A DNA stretch of 64,000 nt, taken from contig NC_134465.1 of assembly GCF_047948215.1 (NCBI RefSeq), forward strand, positions 43,313,946 to 43,377,945. The letters are read 5' to 3'. This stretch comes from Lycorma delicatula (taxonomy: Eukaryota > Arthropoda > Insecta > Hemiptera > Fulgoridae). The first letter of the stretch is position 1, and the number at the start of each line of letters is the position of its first letter. The notes under the pieces were generated by a model. That model was given only the letters and a program-made list of their open reading frames with translations. It was not told the origin of the DNA and made no database searches. This document shows, one piece after another, positions 24,565 through 37,304 of the stretch. The position numbers and the translations under genes are program-made.

Positions 24565-25064
24565 AGAAATATAATTTGTTTACATCAAAAATTAATTTAA
24601 ATGTCAGGAAAAGATTTTTGAAAGTATATGTTTGGAGTGTCACTTTATATGGAAGTGAAACTTGGACGATCGGAGTATCTGAGAAGAAAAGATTAGAAGC
24701 TTTTGAAATGTGGTGCTATAGGAGAATGTTAAAAATCAGATGGATGGATAAAGTGACAAATGAAGAGGTATTGCGACAAATAGATGAAGAAAGAAGCATT
24801 TGGAAAAATATAGTTAAAAGAAGAGACAGACTTATAGGCCACATACTAAGGGATCCTGGAATAGTCGCTTTAATATTGGAAGGACAGGTAGAGGGAAAAA
24901 ATTGTGTAGGCAGGCCACGTTTGGAATATGTAAAACAAATTGTTAGGGATGTAGGATGTAGAGGGTATACTGAAATGAAACGACTAGCACTAGATACGGA
25001 ATCTTGGAGAGCTGCATCATTAGTCATTAGTCAAATGACTAATGACTAAAGACAAAAAAAAAAA
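24565..25064 (+). mobile_element. 5'-truncated LINE, reverse transcriptase C-terminal region
   Basis: A continuous frame from 24576 to 25049 encodes VYVWSVTLYGSETWTIGVSE then RLEAFEMWCYRRMLKIRWMD, VTNEEVL, RRDRLIGHILR and ending RAASLVISQMTND. 'YGSETW' and 'F-MWCYRRMLKI-W-D-VTN-EVL' are typical of the C-terminal end of non-LTR retrotransposon ORF2. An A-run follows, and aattcct flanks both sides (24558-24564, 25065-25071), suggesting a short target duplication. A near-identical copy lies inverted at 41488-42029. Confidence 0.88.
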
Positions 25065-25148
25065 AATTCCTTTATTGTTTCAAGTAATACACGAAGATAA
25101 TATTATGAATAGTACTATAAGTTCAAATTTTTAATAAATATGACCTAC

Positions 25149-25286
25149 CTTGTTTAATAGAAGGATCTGGAAATTCCCAATCCAAATGTGAATTGGAATC
25201 ATTCATTGAAGCTCTGCAAATTAAACTAGCACTATCTCCAGCAACTAATTTTTTTGGACCAATTATTCCAAAACCATTATCAATAT
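25149..25286 (-). CDS. Pvr: Pvr-like exon: Ig6, first half
   Basis: 138 nt; acceptor tttttacag, donor gtaggt. It encodes GDSASLICRASMNDS with the B-strand cysteine, and LDWEFPD with the C-strand tryptophan. A LINE fragment ends about 80 bp from the donor side of this exon. Confidence 0.92.
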
Positions 25287-26634
25287 CTGTAAAAATAAAA
25301 ACAATATAATATCAAAAAATTCACTCTCACATGTGCATGATTGAATGAACAGAATTTACTCTCATTTTTTCTTGGGCCCCCTGAAACCAAAAAAGTAAAA
25401 AAGCAACTTTTGCATTATTTATCATGATATTATTTTATAGACTGTACTATCACTGATGAAATGATCATCACTACTAGTTTTAATTTGGTAAAGATTGACG
25501 GTAAATATTAATGTACTCCGCTTTTTCTTCCATTACACTTTATAATACATGATATTTTCAATTAGTACTTTTTTTTTTTAATTTATTACTAAGTGTTTAT
25601 CTTGGTCAATTCGAAAAGAACCCAAACCTAAACTTTAATAACATTTTCATAAAATAACCTTTCATAATGTTAATAAATTTAAAATTTGTAATTACAGGCG
25701 AGTAGAGTTTTCAGAAAATATTGTAAAATTATGTATCATCTAATCCTATAAACTTTTCAATCTCATTTTTGAAAATAGTATAAATATATAAATAGTAAGC
25801 ACCTTAAAAATGATAAAATGATCCTTTTTTCATTCATAAAAGTTTGATTCAACTATTTTCCTCCCAAATTATAACAGATAGAATCTATTAAAGATGTAAC
25901 AAAGTTTAAAATCATAATTGTATTACGGAAAAAAACCACAAAGATTGAATATTCAAACAAGGAGTATCTTTAAAATAATAATTACCTTTTTAACTTCTTT
26001 CACTTTTAAATAATGATCTCTGCAAGAGAAGATTGAAAACTAGATAATTGACATTAATTTGAACTGTAGAATTCTAAAGAAGATAATGTTTTTAGGTTCT
26101 CAAATCAAAATACCAGTTGAAATGTATAAATAACTTGTTACTATGGATAGTGTTGATGTAGTGAATAAAAGTAGATGAAAGTGATGGAAATTTTTCAAAA
26201 GAATAGAAAAAACCGGTTTCATGATACGATATACATTCTCATTCTTTGTAGTTGTGATATATCATCTGCTAGAAAATTCAGATTGGAAAGTTTATAGTTC
26301 CAGCATCATGCTTAGTGATGTGATGACAAATTGAAAGAAGCTACCAAGTAACGGTTAAACAAAATGCTGATAAAGAAATATAATATGGATATTTTGAAGC
26401 TCACAGATTGCTATAAAAAACAACTACTTGATGTCAGTATAAATTATCTATCAAAGTATACTAAGGTGACTAAGATAGGTAATTTTATTTAAAACATAAT
26501 TATTTATAACATTTCTTGTTTGATAACATTTTTAAAAATTGTTTTTTTAATATGTGTTTATTTTCATATACGCTCTTTAATTACTTAAATGTTTTTCTTT
26601 AAATTTAATAACACATTTTAGAACCAGTACTTAC
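25287..26634. other. Intron, no gene recognised
   Basis: AT-rich, no coding frames, no clear repeat. I see nothing supportable here. Confidence 0.5.
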
Positions 26635-26779
26635 CTGTTACAACAAAATGATCAGTTTTGTCTGTGCAGCCCACAATGTTACATGCTTGACACCTTAAAA
26701 AGCCAGAAGTAGTTGCATAAATAGTAAGAACTGAATCAATATGAGCAACTCCTGTATGCTTTTCAAAATATTTTTCATT
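26635..26779 (-). CDS. Pvr: Pvr-like exon: Ig5, second half
   Basis: 48 codons plus one base; acceptor ttttacag, donor gtaagt. The F-strand is ATTSGFLRCQACNIVGC, with extra cysteines beyond the canonical one. The exon follows YVEID of the upstream exon in phase 0 and ends VVT-D before Ig6. Confidence 0.92.
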
Positions 26780-28114
26780 CTGTAAAAAAAATAAAGTAAT
26801 ATAACTACTATTAAAACTTACAATGGTGCCAGTTTCTGAAATTTATTTAATAAGAGCTGTACATTTGTATTTATTATTTGCAATTGTATGTTACATATGT
26901 CAATCATAAGAACTGGGCATTTTACAAGCATAGTATAGAAGCTTGAAATTCCGCACAATAATACTACTCTATAAGTTAATCAATCTATAATCGATCAATC
27001 TAAGGATAAGGATATAATTACGTTGACTGTTTTAGAGTTTTTGTTTCCAAAACAGATTATTATTAGAAAAATATAATTACAATAAAATAAGTTACTTCTA
27101 ATAATAAGTTCATAGTTACTGGATTATCTAGAAGTTATACATTTTCAGTCCTGAATAAACTGGTGAACTACAATCTTTACAACCTGATGATTTTGCAACA
27201 CCTAGAATATCCCAGTGAGTAACAACTATGAATTGAAGATTTATCAATCATAAAGGTAAAATGCCCTCAGCTAAAGCTGCATTTAATATACCGGTTTTTA
27301 GATAATTGAAGTTAAGTAGTACTAAGTGCAATGAATGTGCACTCAACATTGACTGATCATTCATTACAGTCTAGTGACTGTAAAAGTTGATGGCACTTAA
27401 AAGATCGTTAAAAATACAAAATATGTACATGGTCTTCTACAAATTACCAAAATTCATGATTTTAATGGAAAAATTATTTAAAAAAATAATGTTTAAACTC
27501 CATAATATATATTTCTGGGCATTTACTGAACAAAATGTGCAACTTTATGCAATTTAAACATGTTAATTGATTTTTAAGAACTTTTCAATTCTTAAGTGAA
27601 AAAGAATAATGAAAAAATATTTTTGTCTCTTTTAATGTAAAAAAAGAAATTCTTGCAATTGTTTGTAAGTTTAATAAGTAAAAATATTTCTAAATGAAAA
27701 TTCATCATAAACTTCATTATCAATAAAAGCAATGTCATTGTAATAATCAGATTAAAAACAGTTTGATTGTGTAATCCTCGCACTTATTTCCGCAAGCATC
27801 AATAAACTCAATAACCAAATTTATACATTACGATTGCATTTTTTATTTCAACATTCCAATTTTACCTTAAAAAAATCTTGTAAATAACTTCAAAACACAT
27901 AATATACCTATATAATATTGTAAACTGACTCTAGTTTGATCTACTTACAACAATTTTATATCGATCAAATTTATTATTTAATAGTTTTAGGGTATAATAA
28001 ATTATGGTTAATGTAAATTGCAAATAATGATCCAAAGAATATGTATGTCTATACAATCAAATATTTCAGAATTATTAAATCAAAAAAATTAATCAAAATT
28101 ATCAAAGTACTTAC
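26780..28114. other. Intron, no gene recognised
   Basis: AT-rich, including an open minus-strand frame near 27600-27780 that is low-complexity and lacks splice context. Nothing supportable. Confidence 0.5.
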
Positions 28115-28275
28115 ATCAATTTCAACATAATCACCACTGCAATTTGAAATTTGATGACAAAATTCAAAGTGCCATGTTATTTTTGGTTCTGGATGACCTG
28201 TAACCCTGCAAGTAATCGGTACAGTTTCATTCAATGAATAATAGTTTTCAGTGGACAATGCGACATCAGGTTTTC
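28115..28275 (-). CDS. Pvr: Pvr-like exon: Ig5, first half
   Basis: Two bases plus 53 codons; acceptor tttcag, donor gtaagt. The I-set pattern is clear: VPITCRVTGHPEPKITWHFE gives the B-strand cysteine, the Pro-rich turn and the tryptophan. Two further cysteines (FCHQISNC) could form an extra disulfide; their spacing is unusual for an Ig domain. Confidence 0.94.
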
Positions 28276-31033
28276 CTGAAAGTGAAAAATTGTAATAAAT
28301 ACTAAATTTTAGAACAAGATGAGAAAATTAAGTAAGAATTATAATTTATTTATTTTATATAAATACATACACAAGAATACATTTTACTCCCCTTAATATT
28401 ATATTTAGTTATGAGATTAATTAAGTTTTTTAAGAGGCTTAATGTATAAAAATTACAACAGAAAAAACAGAAAGCAAACTTACATTAAATTTAAAAAAAG
28501 TAAAATATAACCAGAACATTTATTTTTTAGTTACTTTTAGCAGTAGTTTTTATTTCTAGAGAACATAAACTTTGTGTTTGCCAAGTTTAATAATCTAAGT
28601 TTAAACTTAGATTTAATGAATGCCTACAGAGATGTAATTAAATATTGAAGTATATTAAATAGTAATTAAATATTAATATTTAATATTAAATAATTATATT
28701 ACATTTAAATATTTAATATTATATTTAAATATAATTTAATACTTCAATATTAAATATTGAAGTAATTAAATATTAAGTATATTTATCTTCTACAAAAATC
28801 CAAAGAAAAAATCCTTTTAAAAAAATTGATGTACTTCTAGGGGCCCTGGAAATTGACTTACGGGAGCTTCGTGTCCAGCTTTTGGAGTGTGATATGTAGA
28901 TGTAACCATTAGCATCATAAAATAAGAAATGCGAGAGAACAGTCTACATAGAACATACACAGTCTACGTAGGGAGAACATAGTCTCCAGCACGTAGGATA
29001 TGTAGTTTCCAGCAACAGGGTACATCTAGGACCCTGTTAAATTGAGAAATCAGAAGAAAATCATGTAAACTGCTATAACGGTTATACTGGGATACTGGAT
29101 CAATGAGTAACTATGATGCTGAGGAGGAGGGTTAGCGGTTTCTCTTAGCTTAAAGGGTAGTAAACCTGATTGGATGAAACTGTTTGAGAAAGTAAAAATG
29201 ATTATATCCATCTATCTTATTGAAGCTACTCTAAAATTAAGGGGTAAATTTCTTAAAGGAAGATCTAAATCAGATCAGGAAATCTAAAAAAGAGAGCCCC
29301 TCCACCTGACTAGTCTAGTTATAGGGCTAATAATCTGTATTAGATGAATTAAAAAAAAAGAGAAAACTCCAAAACCTAATAGCACAAAAGGCATGGAAAA
29401 GAGAGACAAAAAAGCATAGTTCTAGAGCTAACTAATAAATAAGTAATGTACAGCTATAATTAAAATAATGCAGTTATTGTTTACTAAATATGAATGGTAT
29501 TCTAAAAGAACCATCCATTTCAAATCTGTCATCCTGAAAGCTCAAGCATTCCTGACCAAGTGGTGAAGGAATGTATGACTCCTACAGAGTTAATAACATT
29601 ATGCTGTCATCTATGCAACATATTAAAATGAATGTGCCCTTGTTTGTTTATGTCTATATGGGGCATCAGGTAATCAATAAATATGGATCAAAAGATACAC
29701 AAAACCTTATGAATTCATGAAACATTAATACAAACATATAGAACAGATGTTATGGATGTCTGGAATACGTACAACTGGAATGAAATGTCCAATAACGGGC
29801 AATCAAACATATTTTGGTAAATCATGTATTTCAGAAGCCTGGTCTCAATAAAGAACAATAAAGTTTTGCACAAGTGTAATTCTTGTTAACTTTTTACATT
29901 AAGGAATGATTATTGATACGGATAGTTGTAAGGATATACTCAGAGATCTTTATTGGGCATTAAAAATCAAATATCTGGCTAGATTTTCAAACAGAAATTA
30001 TTCTATAACATACACTATAACAGAAACCACTGCCTTATTTTGAAATCAGACTGATTGGAAGCCATGATTCAACCACAGTGTAATTCTGATTTCACCCCCT
30101 CTGACGTTTGCTTATGGGAAGTTTAAGGAATATCATGGATAAATGTATTTTCAAGACAATTAAGAAGTGAAATAAACAACCAAAAAATTTGTACAAGCAT
30201 TAGATGGAAATTTCTACAAAGAGGCATTTGATAAACATGTTTACCACTGGGACAAAATGCTTATTCAATTTTAGTAATTAGATAGAAAAGTGAAAAAATA
30301 AAACATATGTAATTTTCACTTTTTCCATTGACTTTTTAATTTGGTATAATGTATGACCAACTTAACATTGCATCTGGATTTCCAATAACTGGGATAGTGC
30401 TGCGATTATCACCAGTCAATAGAACAATCAACCTAACGTCACATGATTACCTGATGCTACATGTAGACATAAACTAATTTTAATATGTGACACATTCATT
30501 TTAATGTGCTGCACTGATGAGAGGTGGTGTTATGGACAACATAAGAGTCATATATTTCTTCTCCATTTGGTGATGGATACTTGAGAATTTATCGTAGCAG
30601 ATTTGAAATGGATGCTACATTTTAACACCATTTGTATTTAGTGAACAATCACTGTAATATTTTGGTTACGGTTATGCTTTGCTTATTTACTAGGTAGTTC
30701 TAGAACTATGCTTTCTTTCTCTTGCATAGAAAAATGTGAACAGCTTGTAATTGAAGTGGGTGAAATAATCGACCTGTTTTTTCTCTTTATCAAAGTATTT
30801 AATAACATTGCTAACATATTTCTATTTAACTAAATGATTTTCTCATATCTGCATGCTTGTCTTTGTTTATGGTCTTAACCGCTGCAAAATAAATACTAAA
30901 ATGACAATAAAATAACAAAAGCACTAATAAACTAAATGTTCATTCTGTTTTATACACTGAAGTAAGAAAATTAAAAATAGATAAACAATTAAGAGAAAAT
31001 GGGAATATTTGATAAAAGAATAAAATTTTTTAC
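28276..31033 (+). mobile_element. Intron with a decayed mariner C-terminus near 30060-30300
   Basis: Around 30060 the plus strand reads SDFTPSDVCLWEV, and near 30200 it reads ALDGNFYKEAFDKHVYHWDK then MLIQF. This corresponds to the 'SPDLAPSD-LFG' block and C-terminal helix of a mariner transposase. The preceding 600 bp may be more of the same element, too decayed to frame. At 28620-28790 there is an A/T block with short direct repeats. The stretch 28830-29200 is higher in GC but unassigned. Confidence 0.65.
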
Positions 31034-31218
31034 CTTCAACTAAAAGAGTGAGATTAACAGACTGATGTTCAATTCCATTAGTTACTTCTAATCTATAAGT
31101 TCCAGAATCTAAAACACTTAAATGAAGCACAGTTAATTTAGTAAACTGCATGCCACCATATATAAGAACTTCATATTTCCCACTGTCCTCATCAATAATT
31201 TTGTTTGAGTGATCATAC
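31034..31218 (-). CDS. Pvr: Pvr-like exon: Ig4, second half (cysteine-less)
   Basis: 185 nt; acceptor tatttcag, donor gtaaaa. LSVLDSGTYRLEVTNGIEHQ has the Asp-Ser-Gly-x-Tyr corner, but leucine stands where the F-strand cysteine would be. The partner exon also lacks a cysteine. Loss of the Ig4 disulfide is a known feature of the VEGFR/PDGFR/KIT class, where this domain mediates homotypic receptor contacts. Confidence 0.93.
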
Positions 31219-31375
31219 CTGAAATAAAAATTATAAAATTTTAACACTTGACTTATACTTACATCAAAATTTTAGTGCAGTATATGGAGAAGATACTGTA
31301 CAAACACTAATACTTAAATACATGAATGCTTGTACTAGACAATGATTGAGCCATATTCCAGACTGTTTACCCTCT

Positions 31376-31578
31376 AAAATATAAATAATGAGAGTTCAGC
31401 TTATCAACAATTATAAAATGTTTAAATTTATTCAAGCACTTTTGGACTTTTGTCCATCCTCAGGAATATCCACTTAATTAATTATAAAAAAATTTATATG
31501 GACAAAGGTTCAAAAGCGCTTGAATAATTTAAACATTTCATAATTGTTGGTCTGAACTTTCATTATTTATTTATATTT
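31376..31578. repeat. About 200-bp inverted repeat, MITE-like
   Basis: The left arm (about 31376-31455, containing gagagttcagcttatcaaca and gtttaaatttattcaagcac) pairs with the right arm (about 31500-31578, gcgcttgaataatttaaaca and ttgttggtctgaactttcat) over about 78 bp with a few mismatches. It lies 160 bp upstream (in gene sense) of the Ig4 second-half exon. It is probably a foldback element. Confidence 0.8.
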
Positions 31579-31790
31579 TATATATAAAATACCAATAGTG
31601 TCTGTCGCAAAAATTTAACTTCTTTACCCTTTGTCAATTTTACTGAATTTTAACATATAAACAAATTTAAATGCCAATTCTGCAAGGTGGTGCATGAAAT
31701 GATCTAACATTTGTTTTGGCAATAATTGTTTAGTTTAATAATTATTAATGTGTTTTATGTTGGCAAAAGTGATAGCAGTTCATGACTATT

Positions 31791-32086
31791 AACCCACCAG
31801 GTTGGTCTAGCGGTTTACTCGTCATTGCAAATCAGCTGATTTTGAAGTCGAGAGTTCTAAGGTACAAATACTAGTAAAGGCAGTTACTTTTATACGGATT
31901 TGAATACTAGATTGTGGATACCGATGTTCTTTGGAGGTTTGATTTCAATTAACCACATGTCTCAGGAATGGTCAACCTGAAAATGTACAAGAATACACTT
32001 CATTTACACTCATACATTTACATCATCCTCATTCGTCTTCTTTAGCACTACCTTACAGTGGTTCCGGAGGCTAAACAGAAAAAGAG
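31791..32086 (+). mobile_element. tRNA-derived SINE, full-length
   Basis: Starts aacccaccaggttggtctag and ends gttccggaggctaaacagaa. It shares head, body and tail with the copy at 462-760 over its length. The flanks ttcatgactatt (31779-31790) and tccatgaatatt (32087-32098) form an imperfect 12-bp target duplication, pointing to an older insertion. Confidence 0.88.
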
Positions 32087-32109
32087 TCCATGAATATTGG
32101 TTTCTTCTC

Positions 32110-33260
32110 TTTCTGAGAGCGCTGTTTGTGTATTGTTTCAAGTTGGCTGACAAAGGAAGACCGACTGTTGAACAGCGCGTAAAGACTGTATTGTTTTTTA
32201 ATGAAATGAAAAGTGTCATGCTTACACAAAGACGGTTTTCTGCACATTTTCAATTCAGTAGTCGCCCTCATTTAAAGCAATACAAAGACTTTACAAAAAA
32301 TTTAATAGTGATGCTTCAGTAAGAGTAAGCACGAACAGCCTGCAAATGTTCGTTCTCTACAGAATGTCAAAGCTGTTAGAGCAGTGTTGCAGAGGAGCCT
32401 GAGCAAATCAACAATTAAAGCAGCAACACAACTTGGGATTTCTAGGCGATATGTACAACGAATTTTAAAAACTGATTTGCATTTGTATCCATACAAAATA
32501 ACTGTTGCCTAGATTAACGGTCAACAATAAACATCAAAGAATGGCATATACTGAATGGGCTGTGAACCAAGACATATTGTTAAACAATGTTTGATTTTCA
32601 GATAAGCCAAATTTTCACCTAAATGGGGTTGTTAATAAACAAAATGTGCATTTTTGGGCTTCTGAAAATCCAAACATGCTTCATGAAAAGGTGCATCATG
32701 CTCCAAGAATTATGATACTACTTGAGCTATCTCAAGTAACAGGTTAATAAGGGCATTTTTTTTTGAACAGACAGTGAACGTTATCTAAACATACTGCGTA
32801 ATAATTTTGTTCCTCAACTTCTTGCCAAAGTGTTTTGATTAGAAAATGAGTGGTTCATGCAGGATGGAGTCAGACTACAACAGCTAATGTTGTTTTAGAC
32901 TTTCTGCATGAAAATTTTAATGCAAAAGTCATTTCAAACCGATTTCCTAATCGTTTTGCGTGTAGATAGAACTGACCCACGAACAGTCCTGATTTGAATT
33001 TGTGTGTTTATTTTCTTTGGCGATTAGTTCTAAAGGATAAATTTTCCCAAAACATCCTTATATAATGATGGAACTGCAAGTGCTGATCATTAAGGTGTGC
33101 AATGAGATAACCGAGGATATGTGTTGTTGAGTTATTAACAACACAGGAGTTCGCGTTGAAGAAGGTGCTAGATGTGATGGTGGTCATATTGAACATGTGA
33201 TAAGCAGAACAGATTATGTTCTGCTCCTGATATATAGTAAACACGCTGTATTTTACTTTT
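32110..33260 (+). mobile_element. Decayed transposase, DUF4817-type (third copy)
   Basis: Frames on the plus strand read EQRVKTVLFFNEMKSVMLTQ then RRFSAHFQ; SDKPNFHLNGVVNKQNVHFW, a clear first-Asp region; ENEWFMQDGVRLQQLM-like second-Asp region; and a C-terminal RVEEGARCDGGHIEHV. The order is complete, so this is a full-length but frame-broken element. It directly follows the SINE at 31791. Confidence 0.85.
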
Positions 33261-33261
33261 C

Positions 33262-34325
33262 TGTATTATGATTCAAATAAATATTTTTTAACACACCCAA
33301 ATGATGGATCATTTTCATGCACCACCTGTAGAATTACTGCGAGTATTTAAAATGAATAAAAATATCTATGATTTTGCTAGTTATTGTTATTCCTTTTTTA
33401 CAATATAATTTACTACTAGAAATCAGATTTACTTACATGAAGTTTTAAAATTTAGAGGCAAATCTGGTTTTACTTTTATAGATAAAAATATCTGGATGTA
33501 TGTACGTGCACATATGAATGTACTGATGTTCACATGAAACTGAAGAAACACAGGATTGATTTGAATAATTCTTTATCATTGTTTTTATTGAACTCTGATA
33601 GTTTTATACGCAAGTAACCAGGTGAAATATAACATAATATTTATATAACATAATAATAATTTATTATATAATTTATTATTAACATAATTTATTATTAACA
33701 TAATATAAATATAACATAATATTTATACAAAATATTATGTTATATTTTACAGCATCATTTTTCATTTTATAATATTTTTAAGTATAGCAAAATAATTATC
33801 CTTTCTTCAAACATAGAAGTGAAAATTCATTTAAAATGAATTATATTTACTCGACTACGTCCATAGGAAGAGTGATATTGTATTTAATTGTTATGTATGT
33901 TTGCATGTTTGTTCCCTTCTGTAACTCCAGATCTAACCAATTACAACCAACAGTTGGGTAGTAACATGTCTTTGGTCTGAAAGTAACAAAGGTTATCTTA
34001 AATTTTCTTATCTAGAAGGGAGAACTAAACTGAGCGGGGTGCAAAATTTTTAAATTAGCTATTTTCACATTTTAATGATGGCATTTCATAAAACAACATA
34101 AAAGAAACTCATTTTGCTTCTTGTGATTTTTAAAAAATTCATCATTCTAGAGATGAGTGAAAAATGTGTTCAGCAAAGGGAAGCAGGAATGCATTGCAGC
34201 TAGCGCATACATATGTTACACACATGTACATTAACATTCATTATCATTCAAATTTCTATTTAAATAGTAGAACATTTCTAAAAAAAAAAAAAAGTGTCAT
34301 TCTAGATGACTTGCGTATTCAGTGG
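33262..34325. other. Intron, no gene recognised
   Basis: AT-rich; at 33620-33760 there is a cluster of short palindromic AT repeats (taacataatattta and variants). Nothing coding. Confidence 0.5.
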
Positions 34326-34553
34326 TAACCCACCGGGTTGGTCTAGTGGTGAAAGCGTCTTACCAAATCAGCTGATTTGGAAGTTGGGAGTTCCAGCATT
34401 CAAGTCCAAGTAAAGGCAGTTATTTTATACGGATTTACTAGATCCGTCTAGTTATTTTACGGAATACTAGATCTTGGATGTTGGTGTTCTTTGGTGGTTG
34501 GGTTTCAATTAACCACACATCTCAGGAATGGTCGAACTGAGACTGTACAAGAC
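34326..34553 (+). mobile_element. tRNA-derived SINE, 3'-truncated or diverged
   Basis: Begins taacccaccgggttggtcta with the intact A-box region and continues through aagttgggagttccagcatt and ggttgggtttcaattaacca to tgtacaagacta, where similarity to the other copies stops, about 60 bp short of the usual tail. Near 34441-34465 it has a small internal duplication (gatccgtctagttattttac). Confidence 0.85.
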
Positions 34554-34559
34554 TAAAAA

Positions 34560-36285
34560 GAGAGAGAGCATAGTGAGTGGTAAAGTTATGGAAACAACAA
34601 AAAAGTGCTAAATTAATTAATTATATAAAACAACCTGACTACTAATTGTAAACATCTACCTAGAATTATGAGAAACAAAATAAAATATAGTTAGACAAAG
34701 TTTTCTTTCTTTTCTTACAGTAATTTTTTCAGGATACATTAAGTTAGCAATGTGAAATTTAATATTACTTATATATTTTATGTCTTCTTTACCATTTTGT
34801 TGGTGGTAAAGAATGTTTATGCAGCCATCAGAAGGTCAGATTTGGAGATTGCTCCTCAAGTCGTCTGGTTGGAAATACCTCATGTTGGTAGATGAAAGAT
34901 TCTTAAAGGAAATCATTACTTTCTGTATTTTACACACTTAAAACAATATTGTGATCCACAATACCTTATGGATAACAATACCTTATCGATCCACCAAATA
35001 TAAAATAACCACCATAAGGTTTCAATGAAACCTCCAATTTTATAGTTTATGGGAATTTTATAGTTTTCAAGAAATCTTTTGCTGAAAATCCACTTCTATG
35101 ATAAGTGTATGGGAAATGAGATTTCTAATTTCATTGATAACATGAATTTTCATTTTTTCCCAGTGACTCGGCATTACATTTCAGTGTACTGTAGTTGGAT
35201 CTGATTTTGGTGTTATTGATACTAGGCTAACAACTGGTCTAGTTAAACCAGATTGCTACCATCCTCTGTTTTTAATATTGATCAAGTGTGTTCAGACAGT
35301 GTGCCGTAATTTTTAATTCATTTTCATTTAATTTTAAAAAAGTTGGCAACACAGTTGTAGGATTTCCCATTACGCAGCTAAAGCCACATTCTGGGAAAGT
35401 CCAACAACTGTGGGCTTTTCTGATGCACAGCTTACAGACACAACTTAATTTAAAATATTTATCATTTTATTTAAATATAATATTTTTTTGTTTATTAAAT
35501 TCAATGATTCTAACTAAAGTGCATGCGCATACCATATTTAATTCATGTGGATGTGGTGGTACAAGCGGCGACGGTCAGTACTGACTAAACTAATGTAATT
35601 TCACAACTTACATAGAACAAATTTTGCTCATATGGTCGACAGACCGATGTAGCCACAAGGCTTAACGTACCAGGTACAAGTCGACAGGGCGATCGAGTTG
35701 GAGACCCAAATTACTTTTTTATACTTTAAATATTATTCATTTATTTAATTCTACTGCTTACCTGAGAAGTCACAACATATCAGACAACTACAACAGGATT
35801 TCTTGGAGTCAGGTGCGATTTTACAAAAATTGTTATTTTTTAATTGTTAACAAATGTGCCAAAGAAAAATATGATCTTAATTGTATGAAAATTCAAGATA
35901 CTGAGGGTGACCCTGCTCTACAGCCTCACTCCTTGACCTTTTAAGTTAAAAATTTAATGGCATGGAATGCCCCATGTCGAAGTAATCTGACCAAATTTGG
36001 TCAAAATCGGTCCAGTAGTTTGGAAGATATAAGGTGATTTAGAGGCCAACACTGAACACATATACATATGAAAATTAACAACCAGAAAATTTCCATCCAG
36101 TGTTTAGGGTTCCTTTAGTGTCAAAACATCAAGATCTGGTGAAAACCACATATGCCCAAAGTGGACTGATTACAGTCCAATTTTAGAAGGGAAAGTATTA
36201 TTTTCTCGTCTAGAACTGTAACTCTGCTATAGCATTATTTGAACGGCAAAGAAAAAGGCAGACTTTCTGTCCTTAAATGAAAATA
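34560..36285. other. Intron, mostly unrecognised
   Basis: At 35990-36060 the text aaatttggtcaaaatcggtc resembles a frequent insect interspersed-repeat motif. A plus-strand open frame at 35288-35584 has no recognisable domain and no splice context. No gene supported. Confidence 0.45.
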
Positions 36286-36289
36286 TTTA

Positions 36290-36780
36290 TTGCGTGCCTT
36301 GGTGTAGTATCCTTTTGGTTCTACTATTGATGAGGCTGTAGAAAATTTGCAAAATGTGTTTTCTGATGCCTTTAAGAAAAAAAAATGTTCCTTTTTTTAA
36401 AAACAAGAACTCAACATTTTTGAACTGGTTTTCCCAGTAACTAACATCCACCATCAAAACAAAATACGAAACTCACTGTCAATATAAACAGTCTCAGCTG
36501 TTATCTGATTACAACAATTTTTCTAATCTTCATTGTAAAATGAAAAATTTAATCCATTGTGACAAAAATAATGATATCTACCAATGAGAAAAGGATCTGT
36601 TGTCCAAACCATCCAATGTTTGGAAATATATGCACAATTTTTGTCCTTTGTTGTCTCAATGCAAAAATCGCTTGCTCCAGATTGTGTTTTGGTAATGCGT
36701 CTGCATTTTGGAATGACATTGATTTCTTCAAACAAAATCAAAATATTTTTAGGAATAAACTGAAGAGAATCTTATGCTAA
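36290..36780 (+). mobile_element. Decayed LINE reverse-transcriptase fragment (jockey-like)
   Basis: Plus-strand frames read DEAVENLQNVFSDAFKK, LLSDYNNFSNLHCKMKNLIH, CDKNNDIYQ and LSKPSNVWKYMHNFCPLLSQ. This is the linker between endonuclease and reverse transcriptase of a jockey-type LINE. Stops and frameshifts are present. No target duplication could be defined. Confidence 0.65.
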
Positions 36781-37171
36781 CTTCGACTCTGATGTTGTCG
36801 CTTCGTTTTTTAGGTAATAACCTGCTTTTCTTGGGTTTTCTTCTGTTTTTCTCTTTTCATAGGATGCAATACTAGTGGCTTTAGCTGTTTACTGTACATA
36901 AATCCCCACTGTTACTTGCTGCTATCTGCCTTTTTCTGTTTGTATAAGGTGGTAAGGATGCTCTGTAAGGAGAGGTGGGGGAGCTATAAAGATTATTATT
37001 ATAAAAAGTAAAAGAAACTGAAATTAAAAGAATGTAAGTGTATGTTTCTAAACAAACAAAGGAAGTATAATTTAAAAATAAAAAAAAACAGGATAAGAGA
37101 TAAAGAAAAAACAGAAGAAAACTACAAAAAAAGATGAAGGACAAGACCAGTAGTGAGTTAAAGTAACATAC

Positions 37172-37304
37172 CATATAATATCCCTATTCCTAATTCGGGG
37201 ATAAGAGTCAATTCTGATAATCCAAAATGCTTTATCAATGCCACCTCTAGCGACAAATTCAGTTGATCCAGTAGTAGTTAAATTTAAATAAGTAGTATTA
37301 GACG
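37172..37304 (-). CDS. Pvr: Pvr-like exon: Ig4, first half (cysteine-less)
   Basis: 133 nt; acceptor ttttttag, donor gtatgt. The peptide runs SNTTYLNLTTTG to RIDSYPRIRNRDIIW, ending in the C-strand tryptophan, whose codon is split by the intron. No cysteine is present, matching the cysteine-less Ig4 of the family. Two potential N-glycosylation sites (NTT, NLT) lie near the start. Confidence 0.9.

Noticed and set aside
36523..36780. Three overlapping open frames on both strands
   Set aside because: They overlap the LINE relic at 36290-36780; the plus-strand LINE reading explains the sequence.
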